Source: Lolliginicoccus suaedae
Lineage (GTDB): Bacteria; Actinomycetota; Actinomycetes; Mycobacteriales; Mycobacteriaceae
Assembly (NCBI RefSeq): GCF_008312885.1
Contig: NZ_VSSO01000002.1
Span: forward strand, 545,846-609,845
Length of the DNA stretch: 64,000 nucleotides
Direction of reading: 5' to 3'
The notes under the pieces are model-generated. The model did no database searches. It was not told the DNA's origin and saw nothing but the letters and a program-made list of their open reading frames with translations. Within the stretch, counting starts at the first letter, position 1, and each line of letters opens with the position of its first letter. This document shows positions 10,790-19,949 of this stretch, piece by piece. Both the position numbers and the translations under genes were made by a program.

Positions 10790-10817
10790 CGAGGGTGCCC
10801 GGTACCGGGCACCCTCG
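10790..10817 (+). terminator. Perfect palindrome between rpsD and rpoA
   Basis: A 28-base perfect inverted repeat centred on GGTACC begins 7 bases after the rpsD stop. It forms a stem of about 12 bp with a 4-base loop. It lacks a real T-run, so transcription may pass partly into rpoA. Confidence 0.65.
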
Positions 10818-10869
10818 CTTCCCCGTCGCTGGCATCAAATAGCGGATGCCCAAGGAGGACAACGCACAC

Positions 10870-11928
10870 ATGCTTATCTCACAGCGCCCCGAGCTCAACG
10901 AAGACGTTGTTGCCGAGAACCGCTCGCGCTTCGTCATCGAGCCTCTCGAGCCGGGCTTCGGCTACACCCTCGGCAACTCGCTGCGCCGTACGCTGCTCTC
11001 GTCCATCCCGGGCGCGGCAGTGACGAGCATCCGGATCGAGGGCGTGCTCCACGAGTTCACCACGGTTCCCGGCGTGAAGGAAGATGTCACTGAGATCATC
11101 CTGAACCTGAAGAACCTCGTGGTCAGCTCCGAGGAGGACGAGCCGGTCACGATGTACGTGCGCAAGCAGGGGCCCGGCGCGGTCACTGCTGGCGATATCG
11201 TTCCGCCGGCCGGGGTAGAGGTCCATAACCCCGACCTGCACATCGCGACGCTCAACGACAAGGGCCACCTGGAGATCGAGCTGATCGTCGAGCGCGGACG
11301 CGGCTACGTCCCCGCCCTGCAGAACAAGCTCACCGGAGCCGAGATCGGTCGCATCCCGATGGATGCCATCTACTCGCCCGTTCTCAAGGTGACCTACAAG
11401 GTCGAGGCGACCCGAGTGGAGCAGCGTACCGACTTCGACAGGCTCGTCGTCGATGTCGAGACGAAGAACTCCATCAGCCCCCGCGATGCCGTGGCCTCCG
11501 CAGGCACGACCCTCGTGGAGCTGTTCGGCCTGTGCCGCGAGCTCAACATCGAGTCCGAGGGCATCGAGATCGGCCCCTCGCCGCAGGAGGCCGACCACAT
11601 CGCCGCCTACGCGATGCCGATCGAGCAGCTCGACCTGACTGTGCGTTCGTACAACTGCCTCAAGCGCGAGGGCGTCCACACCGTGGGCGAGCTCGTCAGC
11701 CGCACCGAGTCAGACCTCCTCGACATCCGCAACTTTGGCCAGAAGTCCATCGACGAGGTCAAGGTCAAGCTCCACACTCTCGGACTGTCCCTCAAGGACA
11801 GCCCCGGACCGTTCGACCCGTCCGCAGTGCAAGGCTACGACGCGGCGACCGGAACGTGGAGCGACAGCGACGCAGAGGGTGAGTACCCCGAGCAGGACTA
11901 CGTAGAACCGGAAACTGAACAGCTTTAA
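10870..11928 (+). CDS. rpoA: RNA polymerase subunit alpha
   Basis: The alpha dimer is the platform for RNA polymerase assembly. The N-terminal domain (residues 1-230) has the dimer segment [20 protein letters not shown], and the C-terminal domain (from about 245) has the DNA/activator-binding [14 protein letters not shown]. The start at 10870 gives [13 protein letters not shown], the mycobacterial N-terminus, with AAGGAGG 11 bases upstream. An ATG at 10846 would add eight unrelated residues. The 352-residue product ends in an acidic tail ETEQL. Confidence 0.97.
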   Translation: MLISQRPELNEDVVAENRSRFVIEPLEPGFGYTLGNSLRRTLLSSIPGAAVTSIRIEGVLHEFTTVPGVKEDVTEIILNLKNLVVSSEEDEPVTMYVRKQGPGAVTAGDIVPPAGVEVHNPDLHIATLNDKGHLEIELIVERGRGYVPALQNKLTGAEIGRIPMDAIYSPVLKVTYKVEATRVEQRTDFDRLVVDVETKNSISPRDAVASAGTTLVELFGLCRELNIESEGIEIGPSPQEADHIAAYAMPIEQLDLTVRSYNCLKREGVHTVGELVSRTESDLLDIRNFGQKSIDEVKVKLHTLGLSLKDSPGPFDPSAVQGYDAATGTWSDSDAEGEYPEQDYVEPETEQL

Positions 11929-11988
11929 TCACACCTCACCCGGCCTTGGTGGACATGCCAGGACGGGCGATCCCAGAGGAGCATCACC

Positions 11989-12558
11989 ATGCCCAAGCCC
12001 ACCAAGGGGCCGCGCCTTGGCGGCTCTGCGTCGCATCAGAAGCTGATGCTGGCGAACCTCGCCACGTCACTGTTCGAGCACGGCCGCATCACCACCACCG
12101 AGGCCAAGGCTCGTCGGCTTCGCCCGCTCGCCGAGAAGCTTGTCACCCACGCCAGGAAGGGTGACCTGCACCATCGCCGCGAGGCTTTCAAGACCATCCG
12201 CGACAAGGATGTTCTCCACAAGCTCTTCGCGGAGATCGGCCCCCACTTCGCCGAGCGCGACGGTGGCTACACCCGTATCGTCAAGACGCTGCCACGCAAG
12301 GGCGACAACGCCCCCATGGCCGTGATCGAGCTGGTCCGGGAGCAGACCGCCACCTCCGAGGCTGACCGCGCTCGCCGCGTCGCCGCTTCGCAGGCAGCGG
12401 CCCCCGCCGCGACCGAGGCTCCCGCAGAGGAGAACCCGGTGGCGGAGGTTGTCGACGCCTCCAGCGACGCTGCCGAGAGCAACGCCGAGGAGATCGTCGA
12501 AGCAGTGGAGGACCAGACCGCCACTGCCGCCGATGTCGATGAGGCCAAGAAAGACTGA
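11989..12558 (+). CDS. rplQ: 50S ribosomal protein L17 with acidic tail
   Basis: L17 lies at the exit-tunnel rim. Residues 1-117 are the conserved L17 domain ([20 protein letters not shown]). Residues from about 120 to 189 form an Ala/Glu-rich low-complexity tail, longer than E. coli L17 but usual in actinobacteria. It closes the alpha operon and is followed after 5 bases by truA. Confidence 0.97.
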   Translation: MPKPTKGPRLGGSASHQKLMLANLATSLFEHGRITTTEAKARRLRPLAEKLVTHARKGDLHHRREAFKTIRDKDVLHKLFAEIGPHFAERDGGYTRIVKTLPRKGDNAPMAVIELVREQTATSEADRARRVAASQAAAPAATEAPAEENPVAEVVDASSDAAESNAEEIVEAVEDQTATAADVDEAKKD

Positions 12559-12563
12559 CCTGC

Positions 12564-13451
12564 ATGTCATCTGGCACGCACCAGGACGCAGAGCCCGCCA
12601 GCCCCACTGGGGACGGCGGGCTCTCGCCTATCACTAGGATTCGTCTCGGCGTCGCCTACGACGGGACCGATTTCGCCGGCTGGGCACCGCAGCGGGACCA
12701 GCGCACGGTCGCGGGGGTCATCGAGGACGCGCTCAGCACCATCCACCGCACGCCCGTGGTGCTGACCTGCGCGGGCCGGACCGATGCGGGAGTGCACGCG
12801 CTCGGCCAGGTAGCCCACGCGGATCTGCCCACCGAGAAGCTGCCCGAGGAGCCTGCGCGGCTCGTGCGGCGGCTCGCGCGCATGCTGCCCCGCGACGTTC
12901 GCGTCACCAGCATCGCGGCCGCGCCGGAAGGCTTCGATGCCAGGTTCTCCGCGCTGCGCCGCCACTACGTGTATCGCATCACCACCGCACCGCATGGCGC
13001 GAGCCCGCTGGCCCGCGACATCCTCGGCTGGCCGCGCGAGCTCGATACCGACCGCATCGCGGAGGCCGCCGCTGGCCTCGAGGGCCTGCACGACTTCGCC
13101 GCGTTCTGCCGCCGCCGGGAGGGCGCGACCACCGTGCGGCACCTGCAACGACTCCAGTGGCGGCACATCGCCCCGCACCATCACGAGGTGCATGTCACCG
13201 CGGATGCGTTCTGCTGGTCGATGGTGCGCAGCCTCGTGGGCGCGCTCCTCGCCGTCGGGGAAGGACGCCGGGACCCATCATGGGCCGCAGGGCTGCTCGA
13301 GCTACGGGAGAGAGCAAGCTCGGTGGCAGTAGCCCCAGCACATGGCCTCACCCTCGTGGGAGTGGACTACCCGCCCGACGAGGAGCTGCGGGCCCGCGCG
13401 GAGCTCACCCGGCAGGTTCGTGGACCGCTCGGGCGCCGCTGCTGCGAGTGA
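12564..13451 (+). CDS. truA: tRNA pseudouridine(38-40) synthase
   Basis: TruA converts uridines 38-40 of the tRNA anticodon arm to pseudouridine. The catalytic Asp is in [14 protein letters not shown], and the conserved [14 protein letters not shown] and [15 protein letters not shown] are present. The ATG at 12564 gives 295 residues with a non-conserved extension of about 25 residues before [16 protein letters not shown]. That extension is crossed by a hairpin. The 3' end overlaps the convergent eccE gene by 47 bases. Confidence 0.94.
   Translation: MSSGTHQDAEPASPTGDGGLSPITRIRLGVAYDGTDFAGWAPQRDQRTVAGVIEDALSTIHRTPVVLTCAGRTDAGVHALGQVAHADLPTEKLPEEPARLVRRLARMLPRDVRVTSIAAAPEGFDARFSALRRHYVYRITTAPHGASPLARDILGWPRELDTDRIAEAAAGLEGLHDFAAFCRRREGATTVRHLQRLQWRHIAPHHHEVHVTADAFCWSMVRSLVGALLAVGEGRRDPSWAAGLLELRERASSVAVAPAHGLTLVGVDYPPDEELRARAELTRQVRGPLGRRCCE
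12591..12623 (+). terminator. Hairpin inside the truA 5' coding region
   Basis: A 9-bp stem (12591-12599 with 12615-12623) is extended by a CCCC/GGGG inner stem. It lies only 33 bases after the rplQ stop, where a terminator would be expected, but falls within codons 10-20 of truA. It could reduce truA expression relative to rplQ. Confidence 0.5.
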
Positions 13452-15009
13452 CGTAGTCGGTCTCCTCCGGGATCGCTACCGCCGCGAGATCCACATGGCG
13501 GGAGCCCACCACCAGTCGCAACCGCTGCGGCGCCTGCGGTGACTGCACGATATGCACATCAGGCTCGACCAGGGAGTCCACCACCGTGCTGTCCTGCCGC
13601 GCGGTGTCCTCCACCGCGAGGATGGTGGTGCCCGTGGGCGCATCGGGCGCGGGATCGCCACCATCGAGGACAAGGAGCAGCGGATCGCTGGGGCGTGGCT
13701 CGTGCCACGGCTCGTCGGCGAGCCCGATCTGCCCGGCGGCGCCCAGCCCGATGAGCGCCTGCCAGGAATGCGGGCGATCAGTGGCGATGCGTGCCTGCGC
13801 GCCGGTCGCCGCGGCACGCAGCACCACCTGCTGGGCGAGGGCGAGCTGGCCCGTCACCCGCACATGGGTGCCGGACCGGGACGCCACCGGGATGCTGATG
13901 GCACGATCGTGCTGATCGACGCCGACGAGCTGCCCGCAACCAGTGACCGGTACGCGCAGGGCCGCGAGGTCATCCCTGGTGACACGGAGGATGCCGTCGC
14001 GGCCAACGATGTCCTGCGCGGCGTATCCACTGCCGGGGACGAGGGCCTGGGCCGCGACCGCGCGCTGGCCGGTCGTCGAGATCGTCCTGGGGAACCGCGG
14101 CAGGCCGCTCGCGGGCACCGCATGGCCGACGACACCGTGGATCTCGAACAGGGGAGTGGCCGAGGCGGGGTTGCTCGTCGGCGCCCCGGGGCGCAGGGAC
14201 AATGCCAGGGCCGACTCGGTGGCGGAGGGCTGCCACGCGCGCAGCAGGTGATCAGTGGTGAGGGCGCCTGGCTGGATCCCAGCGGTGCGGTCCATCGGAT
14301 CGAGCTCGGCGCGAAGCCCAGCGAGGGTCGCGCCGGTGCATCGCACGGTTCCGAGGCCCTCGGCGCGCAGCATCCGCTGCAGGCGTCGTGCGGCGATATC
14401 GAGTGCCTGGCGGGTGCCTCTCGCCCCGCCGCCGCGGCGGTCGACAGCGTCGCGCTGCGCGAACGGATCGAGCCGCAGCACGATCCACGCACGGCGATGG
14501 GCAGCGATGGGCAGCGCGCTCAGGATGCGGGAGTAGGCGTTGCCGAGCGGATGGCCGGGGGCGCTGGAGCGTCCGCGGATGATCACATCGATTCCGCTGA
14601 GCGTGATGTCGTACTGGACGAGCGCGTCGGCGAGCACTGCTAGCGGGACAGGGGCGGCCCCGGCATGGGAACCCGGGCTGGCCGCGGTGGGCGCTAGCGG
14701 GGCGCTGGTGACCTCGAGCGCGGCGCAGGCATCCCCGCCCGGGTACAGCAGGACGTCGTGGCCGAGCAGGGTCGGTGCCTCGACGCTGGTGCCGCGTTGG
14801 CCGAGCATCAGTGCCATCCAGGTGGTGATGTGGCGCCCGCGTACCCGGAGGAGCAGCAGGATTGCTGCGAGCGCCGCAGCGAGCGCGATGCCGTAGGGCG
14901 GCCAGCCGAGGACGAGCCCCGTCCCGGCGATAGCGATGGCGCTGGCCTGCGCGAGGATGACCGTATCGATCGGCCACCTCTGCATGGCGCGCATGATGAG
15001 TGAATCCAT
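13405..15009 (-). CDS. eccE: Type VII secretion protein EccE (ESX-4 class)
   Basis: EccE is a peripheral membrane component of the ESX secretion complex, stabilising the EccBCDE assembly. The product has 534 residues with two N-terminal membrane helices (within residues 12-50, [19 protein letters not shown] then a second Leu/Ala-rich segment), then [17 protein letters not shown] and a long soluble region. The ATG at 15009 is preceded by a run of six G and AAA at Shine-Dalgarno distance. A longer start at 15078 has no ribosome-binding site. It is divergent from eccB across 183 bases and convergent with truA. M. tuberculosis ESX-4 lacks eccE. The assignment rests on topology, length and locus. 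Confidence 0.85.
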   Translation of the reverse strand: MDSLIMRAMQRWPIDTVILAQASAIAIAGTGLVLGWPPYGIALAAALAAILLLLRVRGRHITTWMALMLGQRGTSVEAPTLLGHDVLLYPGGDACAALEVTSAPLAPTAASPGSHAGAAPVPLAVLADALVQYDITLSGIDVIIRGRSSAPGHPLGNAYSRILSALPIAAHRRAWIVLRLDPFAQRDAVDRRGGGARGTRQALDIAARRLQRMLRAEGLGTVRCTGATLAGLRAELDPMDRTAGIQPGALTTDHLLRAWQPSATESALALSLRPGAPTSNPASATPLFEIHGVVGHAVPASGLPRFPRTISTTGQRAVAAQALVPGSGYAAQDIVGRDGILRVTRDDLAALRVPVTGCGQLVGVDQHDRAISIPVASRSGTHVRVTGQLALAQQVVLRAAATGAQARIATDRPHSWQALIGLGAAGQIGLADEPWHEPRPSDPLLLVLDGGDPAPDAPTGTTILAVEDTARQDSTVVDSLVEPDVHIVQSPQAPQRLRLVVGSRHVDLAAVAIPEETDYVTRSSGARAVHEPAG

Positions 15010-15192
15010 GTTTCCCCCCAAGTTATTCCAGTAGCGAGGGCGCGCGATGTGCCTGCCGTTGCGATGCAGGCCCGTCAATGGCTTCCCGTAATGGAAATTC
15101 GCCCCCCAGCGATCTATTATCAGGAGTGCGCGCCCCTCACGGGGGAATTATCGAGGGTCGCGCATGATTCGCGCAAGTCCAGGGGGGGAATT
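15010..15192. promoter_or_regulatory. eccE/eccB divergent control region with G-run motifs
   Basis: The gap holds a run of G followed by A/T at several places: GGGGGG before eccE on the minus strand (15014-15019), a GGGGGG run followed by CGAATT on the minus strand near 15097-15107, GGGGGAATTAT at 15141-15151, and the same 11 bases again at 15184-15194 running into the eccB start codon. The two direct copies lie 43 bases apart. No classical -35/-10 pair stands out. Confidence 0.5.
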
Positions 15193-16620
15193 ATGGCGGG
15201 TCAAGTGACCACGCGTACGCAAGTGAGCGGCTATCGCTTTCATCTCAAGCGGATGGATCATGCACTGGTCCGTGGTGATGCGCGAATGCTGGCAGACCCT
15301 ATCCGGTCGCAGAACCGTGCGCTCTCCGTGGGCCTGGTCCTCGCGGCGCTGGGCCTCGCGGCATGCGGCATCCTCGCGGTCCTCAAGCCGCTCGACAAGC
15401 TGTCGGGCTCGCTGATCGTCGTGGGACGCGATACACAGGGCGTCTATGTGCGGATGGACGACACGTTCCATCCAGTGACCAACCTCGCGTCCGCCAAGCT
15501 CATCGTGGGCGGCGGCGAGGACGCGGCGGTGATCAATGAGGATGAGCTCGCCGCGCATCCCCGTGGCCCGCTGCTCGGGATCCTCGGGGTTCCGGCGGTG
15601 CATGCGGCAAGCCCGGGCGGGGAGTCCTGGGCGGTGTGCGACACCATGACCGGCAAGGGCAGCGCCGCAGCGGTGCGTACCTCGGTGATCGTCGCTGCCG
15701 AGGAGCGCGCGATGGTCCAGCATGACTCGGGGCGGGCGGTCCTCGTGCAGGCGGAGGACAAGCACTACCTGCTGCATTCGGGCCGACGGTCCGTGGTGGA
15801 TCTCGATGATCGTGAGGTCGCCCTCGCGCTCGGGCTCGACGGGATGAGGCCGCGCCTGGTCAGCGAGGCACTGCTCGCTAGCATTCCCGTGGCGCCGCCG
15901 CTGGCCCCGCCGGTGATCGAGGGACGGGGCGAGAAGCCAGGCTTCGCTGCTGCGGGACGCAAGGTCGGGGAGGTCTTCAAGGTGAACCAAGCTGGAGAGA
16001 CCCAGTACTTCGTGGTGCTGCGGGAGGGCGTGCAGCACGTGGGCGAAGCCGTTGCCGATCTGGTCCGGTTCACTGATTCCCTCGGGGCGGGAGCGATCCC
16101 GGTGATGACGCCGGACGTGCTGAGCGGAATGCCGACTGTCGATGGGATCCCGGTGGAGACCTATCCGTGGACCGCGCCGGAGATGGTCGAGGGCAGTGAT
16201 GTGCTGTGCGCCGTGTGGAGCGTGGCCGGCGAGGGTGATCGCGCGCGCATCGTCTCGGGCCCCGGGGTCCCGGTGCCTGCTGGCGCGACGATGATCGAGC
16301 GCATCGGTGGCGGCGCCCCGGGCGAGCTCCGCGCGGATGAGGTCTACGTGCCGCCGGGCGCTGGCCGCTACGTCTATCCGGTGGTCGCGGCGGGCAGCGA
16401 GCTTCCCGCTGGGACGCGTTCCGCGCTGCCGCACTATGTGGCCGATACGGGCATCCGGTATGGGATCCCTTCCGCCCGGGACGCGGAGGCACTCGGTGTG
16501 GAGGTGGCGCCATCGCCAGTGCCCTGGAGCGTGCTCCGGCTCCTCGAGCCCGGCCCCGCGCTCTCGCAGGAGAATGCATTGAAGGCGCATGGTGGCGTCC
16601 CGAGCGCCAGTGCTCGATAA
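15193..16620 (+). CDS. eccB: Type VII secretion protein EccB (ESX-4 class)
   Basis: EccB is a membrane-anchored core component of the ESX complex with a large periplasmic domain. The product has 475 residues. The cytoplasmic start MAGQVTTRTQVSGYRFHLKR matches the conserved EccB N-terminus, followed by one membrane helix at about residues 43-63, then an extracytoplasmic domain with repeated beta segments. The start at 15193 is fixed by this homology and by the AGGGGGGGAA ribosome-binding site; the ORF extends upstream to 15049 without similarity. A bidirectional terminator separates it from mycP. Confidence 0.93.
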   Translation: MAGQVTTRTQVSGYRFHLKRMDHALVRGDARMLADPIRSQNRALSVGLVLAALGLAACGILAVLKPLDKLSGSLIVVGRDTQGVYVRMDDTFHPVTNLASAKLIVGGGEDAAVINEDELAAHPRGPLLGILGVPAVHAASPGGESWAVCDTMTGKGSAAAVRTSVIVAAEERAMVQHDSGRAVLVQAEDKHYLLHSGRRSVVDLDDREVALALGLDGMRPRLVSEALLASIPVAPPLAPPVIEGRGEKPGFAAAGRKVGEVFKVNQAGETQYFVVLREGVQHVGEAVADLVRFTDSLGAGAIPVMTPDVLSGMPTVDGIPVETYPWTAPEMVEGSDVLCAVWSVAGEGDRARIVSGPGVPVPAGATMIERIGGGAPGELRADEVYVPPGAGRYVYPVVAAGSELPAGTRSALPHYVADTGIRYGIPSARDAEALGVEVAPSPVPWSVLRLLEPGPALSQENALKAHGGVPSASAR

Positions 16621-16639
16621 CAGAAGGCCACGGCACGCG

Positions 16640-16675
16640 GAATTGCCGACCAGGATAGTTCCTGGTCGGCAATTC
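16640..16675. terminator. Bidirectional terminator between eccB and mycP
   Basis: A 16-bp perfect inverted repeat (16640-16655 with 16660-16675) with a 4-base loop lies just after eccB and downstream of the convergent mycP. Its symmetry would serve both strands. Confidence 0.75.
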
Positions 16676-16770
16676 TTGCTCGCCCTTTACCGCGCTCGCG
16701 AATATTGAGGCGAGCGTCGAATGAGTATCCGATAAGGGATTGGTTGGGGGTTCTCCTGGCTTCCCCGCGT

Positions 16771-18174
16771 CTATTCGCGGCGGCGCCCGGAAATGAGGAG
16801 CACGATCGCGGTCGCCATCACAAGACCGAAAGCTGTTACTGCCGCAATGGTCCCGGCGGGTCCCACGGAATCGCTCTGGATAGCAGGAGCGGCCACGGGC
16901 TGGGCAGCTTTCCCCGGATAGGCAGCCTTCTCGACGATGGGTGGCCGATCACCGAGCTCCGCGGTGACGGCCGCTAAGGGGTCGACGATCCCATGCCCGA
17001 GGGTGGGGTTCCATCCCTCGGCCGGGGCGTGCGCGGTCGCTACGATCCGATTGATCACCTCGCGCGCGGAAAGCTCCGGGAATCGTTCCCGGACAAGGGC
17101 CGCGGTGCCGGCGACGAAGGGTGCCGCGTAGCTGGTGCCGGCGATGCCAGCAAGCTGCACAGCGCCCGTCTCGTCGGTGCTCGCGAGCGCATCGGCGAGG
17201 ACCTCGGAGCTCGGATCGAGGGAGATGATGGCCTCTCCTGGCGCGGCGATGTCCACCCAGGGCCCGCTGAGGGTGAAGTCCGACGGCGCGCCCTCGGTGT
17301 CGACCGAGGCGACCGCGAGCACATAGTCGTCGTACCAGGCGGGGGTCGCGATGGTGTCGAAGCTGTTCCAGTTCGGCTGGCCACCATCGTCCGGGCTCGC
17401 TGCCGGGTTGTGCTTGCAGGGGCCTTGCTCGGTCGCGTTCCCCGCTGCCGCGACGACGACGACATCGCGCACATCCACCGCATAGCGCAGCGCGGCTCCG
17501 AGCGTCCGGTCCTCGAGGGCCAGCCGGGAGGGGGCGCAGGCGACCTCCGAGATGTTGATGACGGTCGCGCCGAGGTCCGCGGCACGTCGCACGGCCATCG
17601 CCAGGGTCATCACGGTGCCGGTGGAGTTCTCGGACTGGTAGCTGTTCTCGTCGGAGCGGGCGGATTGCCCGAACTTGAGGCTGGACTGGCGGATCGACAG
17701 GATCGTGGCCTCGGGCGCGACCCCGGCGAAGGAGTCGGTCGGGCTGCTGGTCGCAGCGATGATCCCGGCGACGAGTGTGCCGTGCGCGTCGCAATCGGAG
17801 GTGCCGTCGCCAGTGCCCACGAAGTCTCCGCCCGCGATCAGGCCGGGCAGTCGCGGGTGCGGATCAACGCCGGTATCGATGACCGCCACGATCTGCCCGC
17901 GCCCGCGGGCGAATGGCCAGGCGGACTCGTAGCGCAGCGACTGCGCCGAGTGGGGCAGCGCCGCGGCATCGAGGCCTTCGCTGGCCGCGCCCGAGGTGCA
18001 GGTGAACCGTTGCGTCGTCGGCTCGAGCGGGGCGGCGGGCCCGCCCGGGGGCAGCAAGGCATCATCGATCGTGGGTGGCTGCGCGGTCACCGTGCCGGTG
18101 CCGACGGCGATCGCGAGGCCGAGCCCCGCGAGGGAGGCGCCGAGCCTGTTGGTGGTTGGTGATGGCGATGGCAT
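16771..18174 (-). CDS. mycP: Type VII secretion mycosin protease MycP
   Basis: Mycosins are subtilisin-like serine proteases anchored in the membrane, required for stability of the ESX complex. The 467-residue product has a signal sequence (residues 8-31), the catalytic Asp100 (VIDTGVD), His131 (HGTLVAG), oxyanion Asn246 (AAAGN) and Ser348 (GTSYAAP), and one C-terminal membrane helix (TIAAVTAFGLVMATAIVLL) with a short Arg-rich tail. The start ATG overlaps the eccD stop as TGATG, showing coupling. The same frame stays open far upstream through eccD, but that part is antisense noise. Confidence 0.95.
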   Translation of the reverse strand: MPSPSPTTNRLGASLAGLGLAIAVGTGTVTAQPPTIDDALLPPGGPAAPLEPTTQRFTCTSGAASEGLDAAALPHSAQSLRYESAWPFARGRGQIVAVIDTGVDPHPRLPGLIAGGDFVGTGDGTSDCDAHGTLVAGIIAATSSPTDSFAGVAPEATILSIRQSSLKFGQSARSDENSYQSENSTGTVMTLAMAVRRAADLGATVINISEVACAPSRLALEDRTLGAALRYAVDVRDVVVVAAAGNATEQGPCKHNPAASPDDGGQPNWNSFDTIATPAWYDDYVLAVASVDTEGAPSDFTLSGPWVDIAAPGEAIISLDPSSEVLADALASTDETGAVQLAGIAGTSYAAPFVAGTAALVRERFPELSAREVINRIVATAHAPAEGWNPTLGHGIVDPLAAVTAELGDRPPIVEKAAYPGKAAQPVAAPAIQSDSVGPAGTIAAVTAFGLVMATAIVLLISGRRRE

Positions 18175-19625
18175 CACAGGCCCCGGACGTAGCTGAACAG
18201 GTCGAGGGCCCACAGGCCGGCTGGCACAGCGAGCGCGAGCATGAGGTATTCGAGCAGCTCGACGAGGCGGTACTGCACGGGCGTGTAGGTGCCACCGGGC
18301 AGGACGACTCCGATGATGAACGTTCCGAGCAGCATGACGAGCGCGACGGCCACGACGGCAGTGGTGGGCACCAGTGGCGACCAGGCCGCGCCCAGCATCG
18401 CTGCCGCGGCTACCAGCGCGCCCGTGCTCGCGATGATCACTGCGGGGGCAGTGCGCGCGATGCCGCGGCCACGCAGCAGGAATGCCGAGGCGATGACAGC
18501 GAGAAGAGCGAGCTCCGCGTAGCCGTGGGGGTCGTCTGTGCTCGCGAGGTGGAAGGCTGTCATCGCGGCTGCTCCCGCGCTCAGCGCGAGCACTGCCGCG
18601 AGCAGTCCATCGAGGTAGCGGTAGGCCACCACGGTCCGGCTCTCCACGTCCGCTGTCGCCGTCGCGGGGTGGCTCGTAGCTCCGGGGGCATCGCCTGCTG
18701 GATCCGCCAGCGAGAGAGACATCCCGGGTGATGGCACCGGGGGCAGCGGGAGCCGGGCGAGCGCCATCGCGAGGCGTGGGGCGAGGGCCGCGGCGAACGG
18801 GCTGGCGGCAAGGCAGGCCATCGCGGCATGCACAGGTGCCATCGGAGCGATCATCAGCAGGATCGTTCCGAGCGCGACAACGGCTGCTATTGCCGCGAGC
18901 GAGGTCTGGATGTGCGCGGTCTCCGGGGCCTGGCGGGCCGCGATGATCATCAGGCACAGCGTGTAGATCGCGGCGACCAGAGCATGGGGGGCGCCGGGGT
19001 CGCCGGGAATGAGCTGTCCCAGCGCTCCGGCGACCAGCGGCACGGTCGCGATGAGCAGGCTGGTGGTGGCCCAGGGCGATCGGGAACGCTTGCCCAGCAG
19101 CGCGAGGGTGATCAGGGCTGGTATCGCGAGCAGCACGATGCTGGCGAGCGCGAGGTGCGTTCCCGCGGGCGCGCCGAGCATTGCCGCAGCGGCGACGAGA
19201 GCTGTGAGGATGAGCATGAGGCACGTGATCGGCAGGGTCCTGCCGGTGGCCCAGATCGACGATTCGCTGCTGGCGTAGCTCGCGACCGCGTCGATGACAT
19301 CGTCGGACAGCACCGAAGGGGGTGCCTCCTCGGCGGGGCTGAGCAGCAGCATCTCGCCGTTGCGGATGCCGAGGCGCCCGAGCGAGTGGTTGTGATCGAG
19401 CGGCTCGCCGCCGATGCGCGCGACGGTCCATCCACTGCCATGCTGACGGCCGCTGCCGCTGCCGGTATCGGCGGCGGTGAGCTCCACGAGCCGGGGCATG
19501 AGCAGGATCAACGGAACGGTGTCGGGCAGGGCGATGTCGATCTGCCGAGTGGGCGAGACAACACAGATGTGGCAGAGCGATGGCGCATCGCTGGTGCCGA
19601 GATTTTCATGCGACAGATCATTCAC
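18174..19625 (-). CDS. eccD: Type VII secretion integral membrane protein EccD
   Basis: EccD is the multispanning membrane subunit of the ESX complex. The 483-residue product begins with a ubiquitin-like domain (about residues 14-95: CHICVVSPTRQIDIALPDTVPLILLM) followed by about eleven hydrophobic helices, the family topology. The GTG at 19625 is chosen because GGGGGGAA lies at Shine-Dalgarno distance; an upstream in-frame start at 19670 would precede that site. It forms an operon with mycP. Confidence 0.92.
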   Translation of the reverse strand: MNDLSHENLGTSDAPSLCHICVVSPTRQIDIALPDTVPLILLMPRLVELTAADTGSGSGRQHGSGWTVARIGGEPLDHNHSLGRLGIRNGEMLLLSPAEEAPPSVLSDDVIDAVASYASSESSIWATGRTLPITCLMLILTALVAAAAMLGAPAGTHLALASIVLLAIPALITLALLGKRSRSPWATTSLLIATVPLVAGALGQLIPGDPGAPHALVAAIYTLCLMIIAARQAPETAHIQTSLAAIAAVVALGTILLMIAPMAPVHAAMACLAASPFAAALAPRLAMALARLPLPPVPSPGMSLSLADPAGDAPGATSHPATATADVESRTVVAYRYLDGLLAAVLALSAGAAAMTAFHLASTDDPHGYAELALLAVIASAFLLRGRGIARTAPAVIIASTGALVAAAAMLGAAWSPLVPTTAVVAVALVMLLGTFIIGVVLPGGTYTPVQYRLVELLEYLMLALAVPAGLWALDLFSYVRGL

Positions 19626-19949
19626 GCGAGTTCCCCCCGGAATTCGTGGTGCGCGGTGGCGATGTGGCAAGGCCGCCGAGCGTGCTTGTGCTGGTGCGCT
19701 TTCCGGTTCCCATGCCGGTGGCGCGAGGTGGTTCCGAGCACTGGGATACCCCCATCGTCAGTGCTTGGCCGCCTCCAGTATGTGCTGGATCGGTGAATTT
19801 GAAAAGTCGTAGGCGGGGTTCGCGATGCTAGAGTACATGTGCGAACCGGGTGATCCGGGGAGCGATCTGGCGTGGTGGAAGTTGGCCGCGCCACGTGCCC
19901 GCTTGGGGGAGTGGGGCACGTAAAGACCTGTTCACAGGGGGGAAATGCG
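19626..19949. promoter_or_regulatory. eccD/eccC divergent control region
   Basis: These 324 bases separate the divergent eccD and eccC genes. The section 19790-19835 is less GC-rich, with TTGAAA at 19799 and TAGAGT at 19829, but the spacing (24 bases) does not fit a standard promoter. Both flanking starts carry a run of G. No gene is seen. Confidence 0.45.

Noticed and set aside
16771-19431. An 886-residue open frame on the minus strand
   Set aside because: Only the last 467 codons (from 18174) are mycP. The upstream part is eccD read in another frame: Arg/Pro-rich, no similarity.
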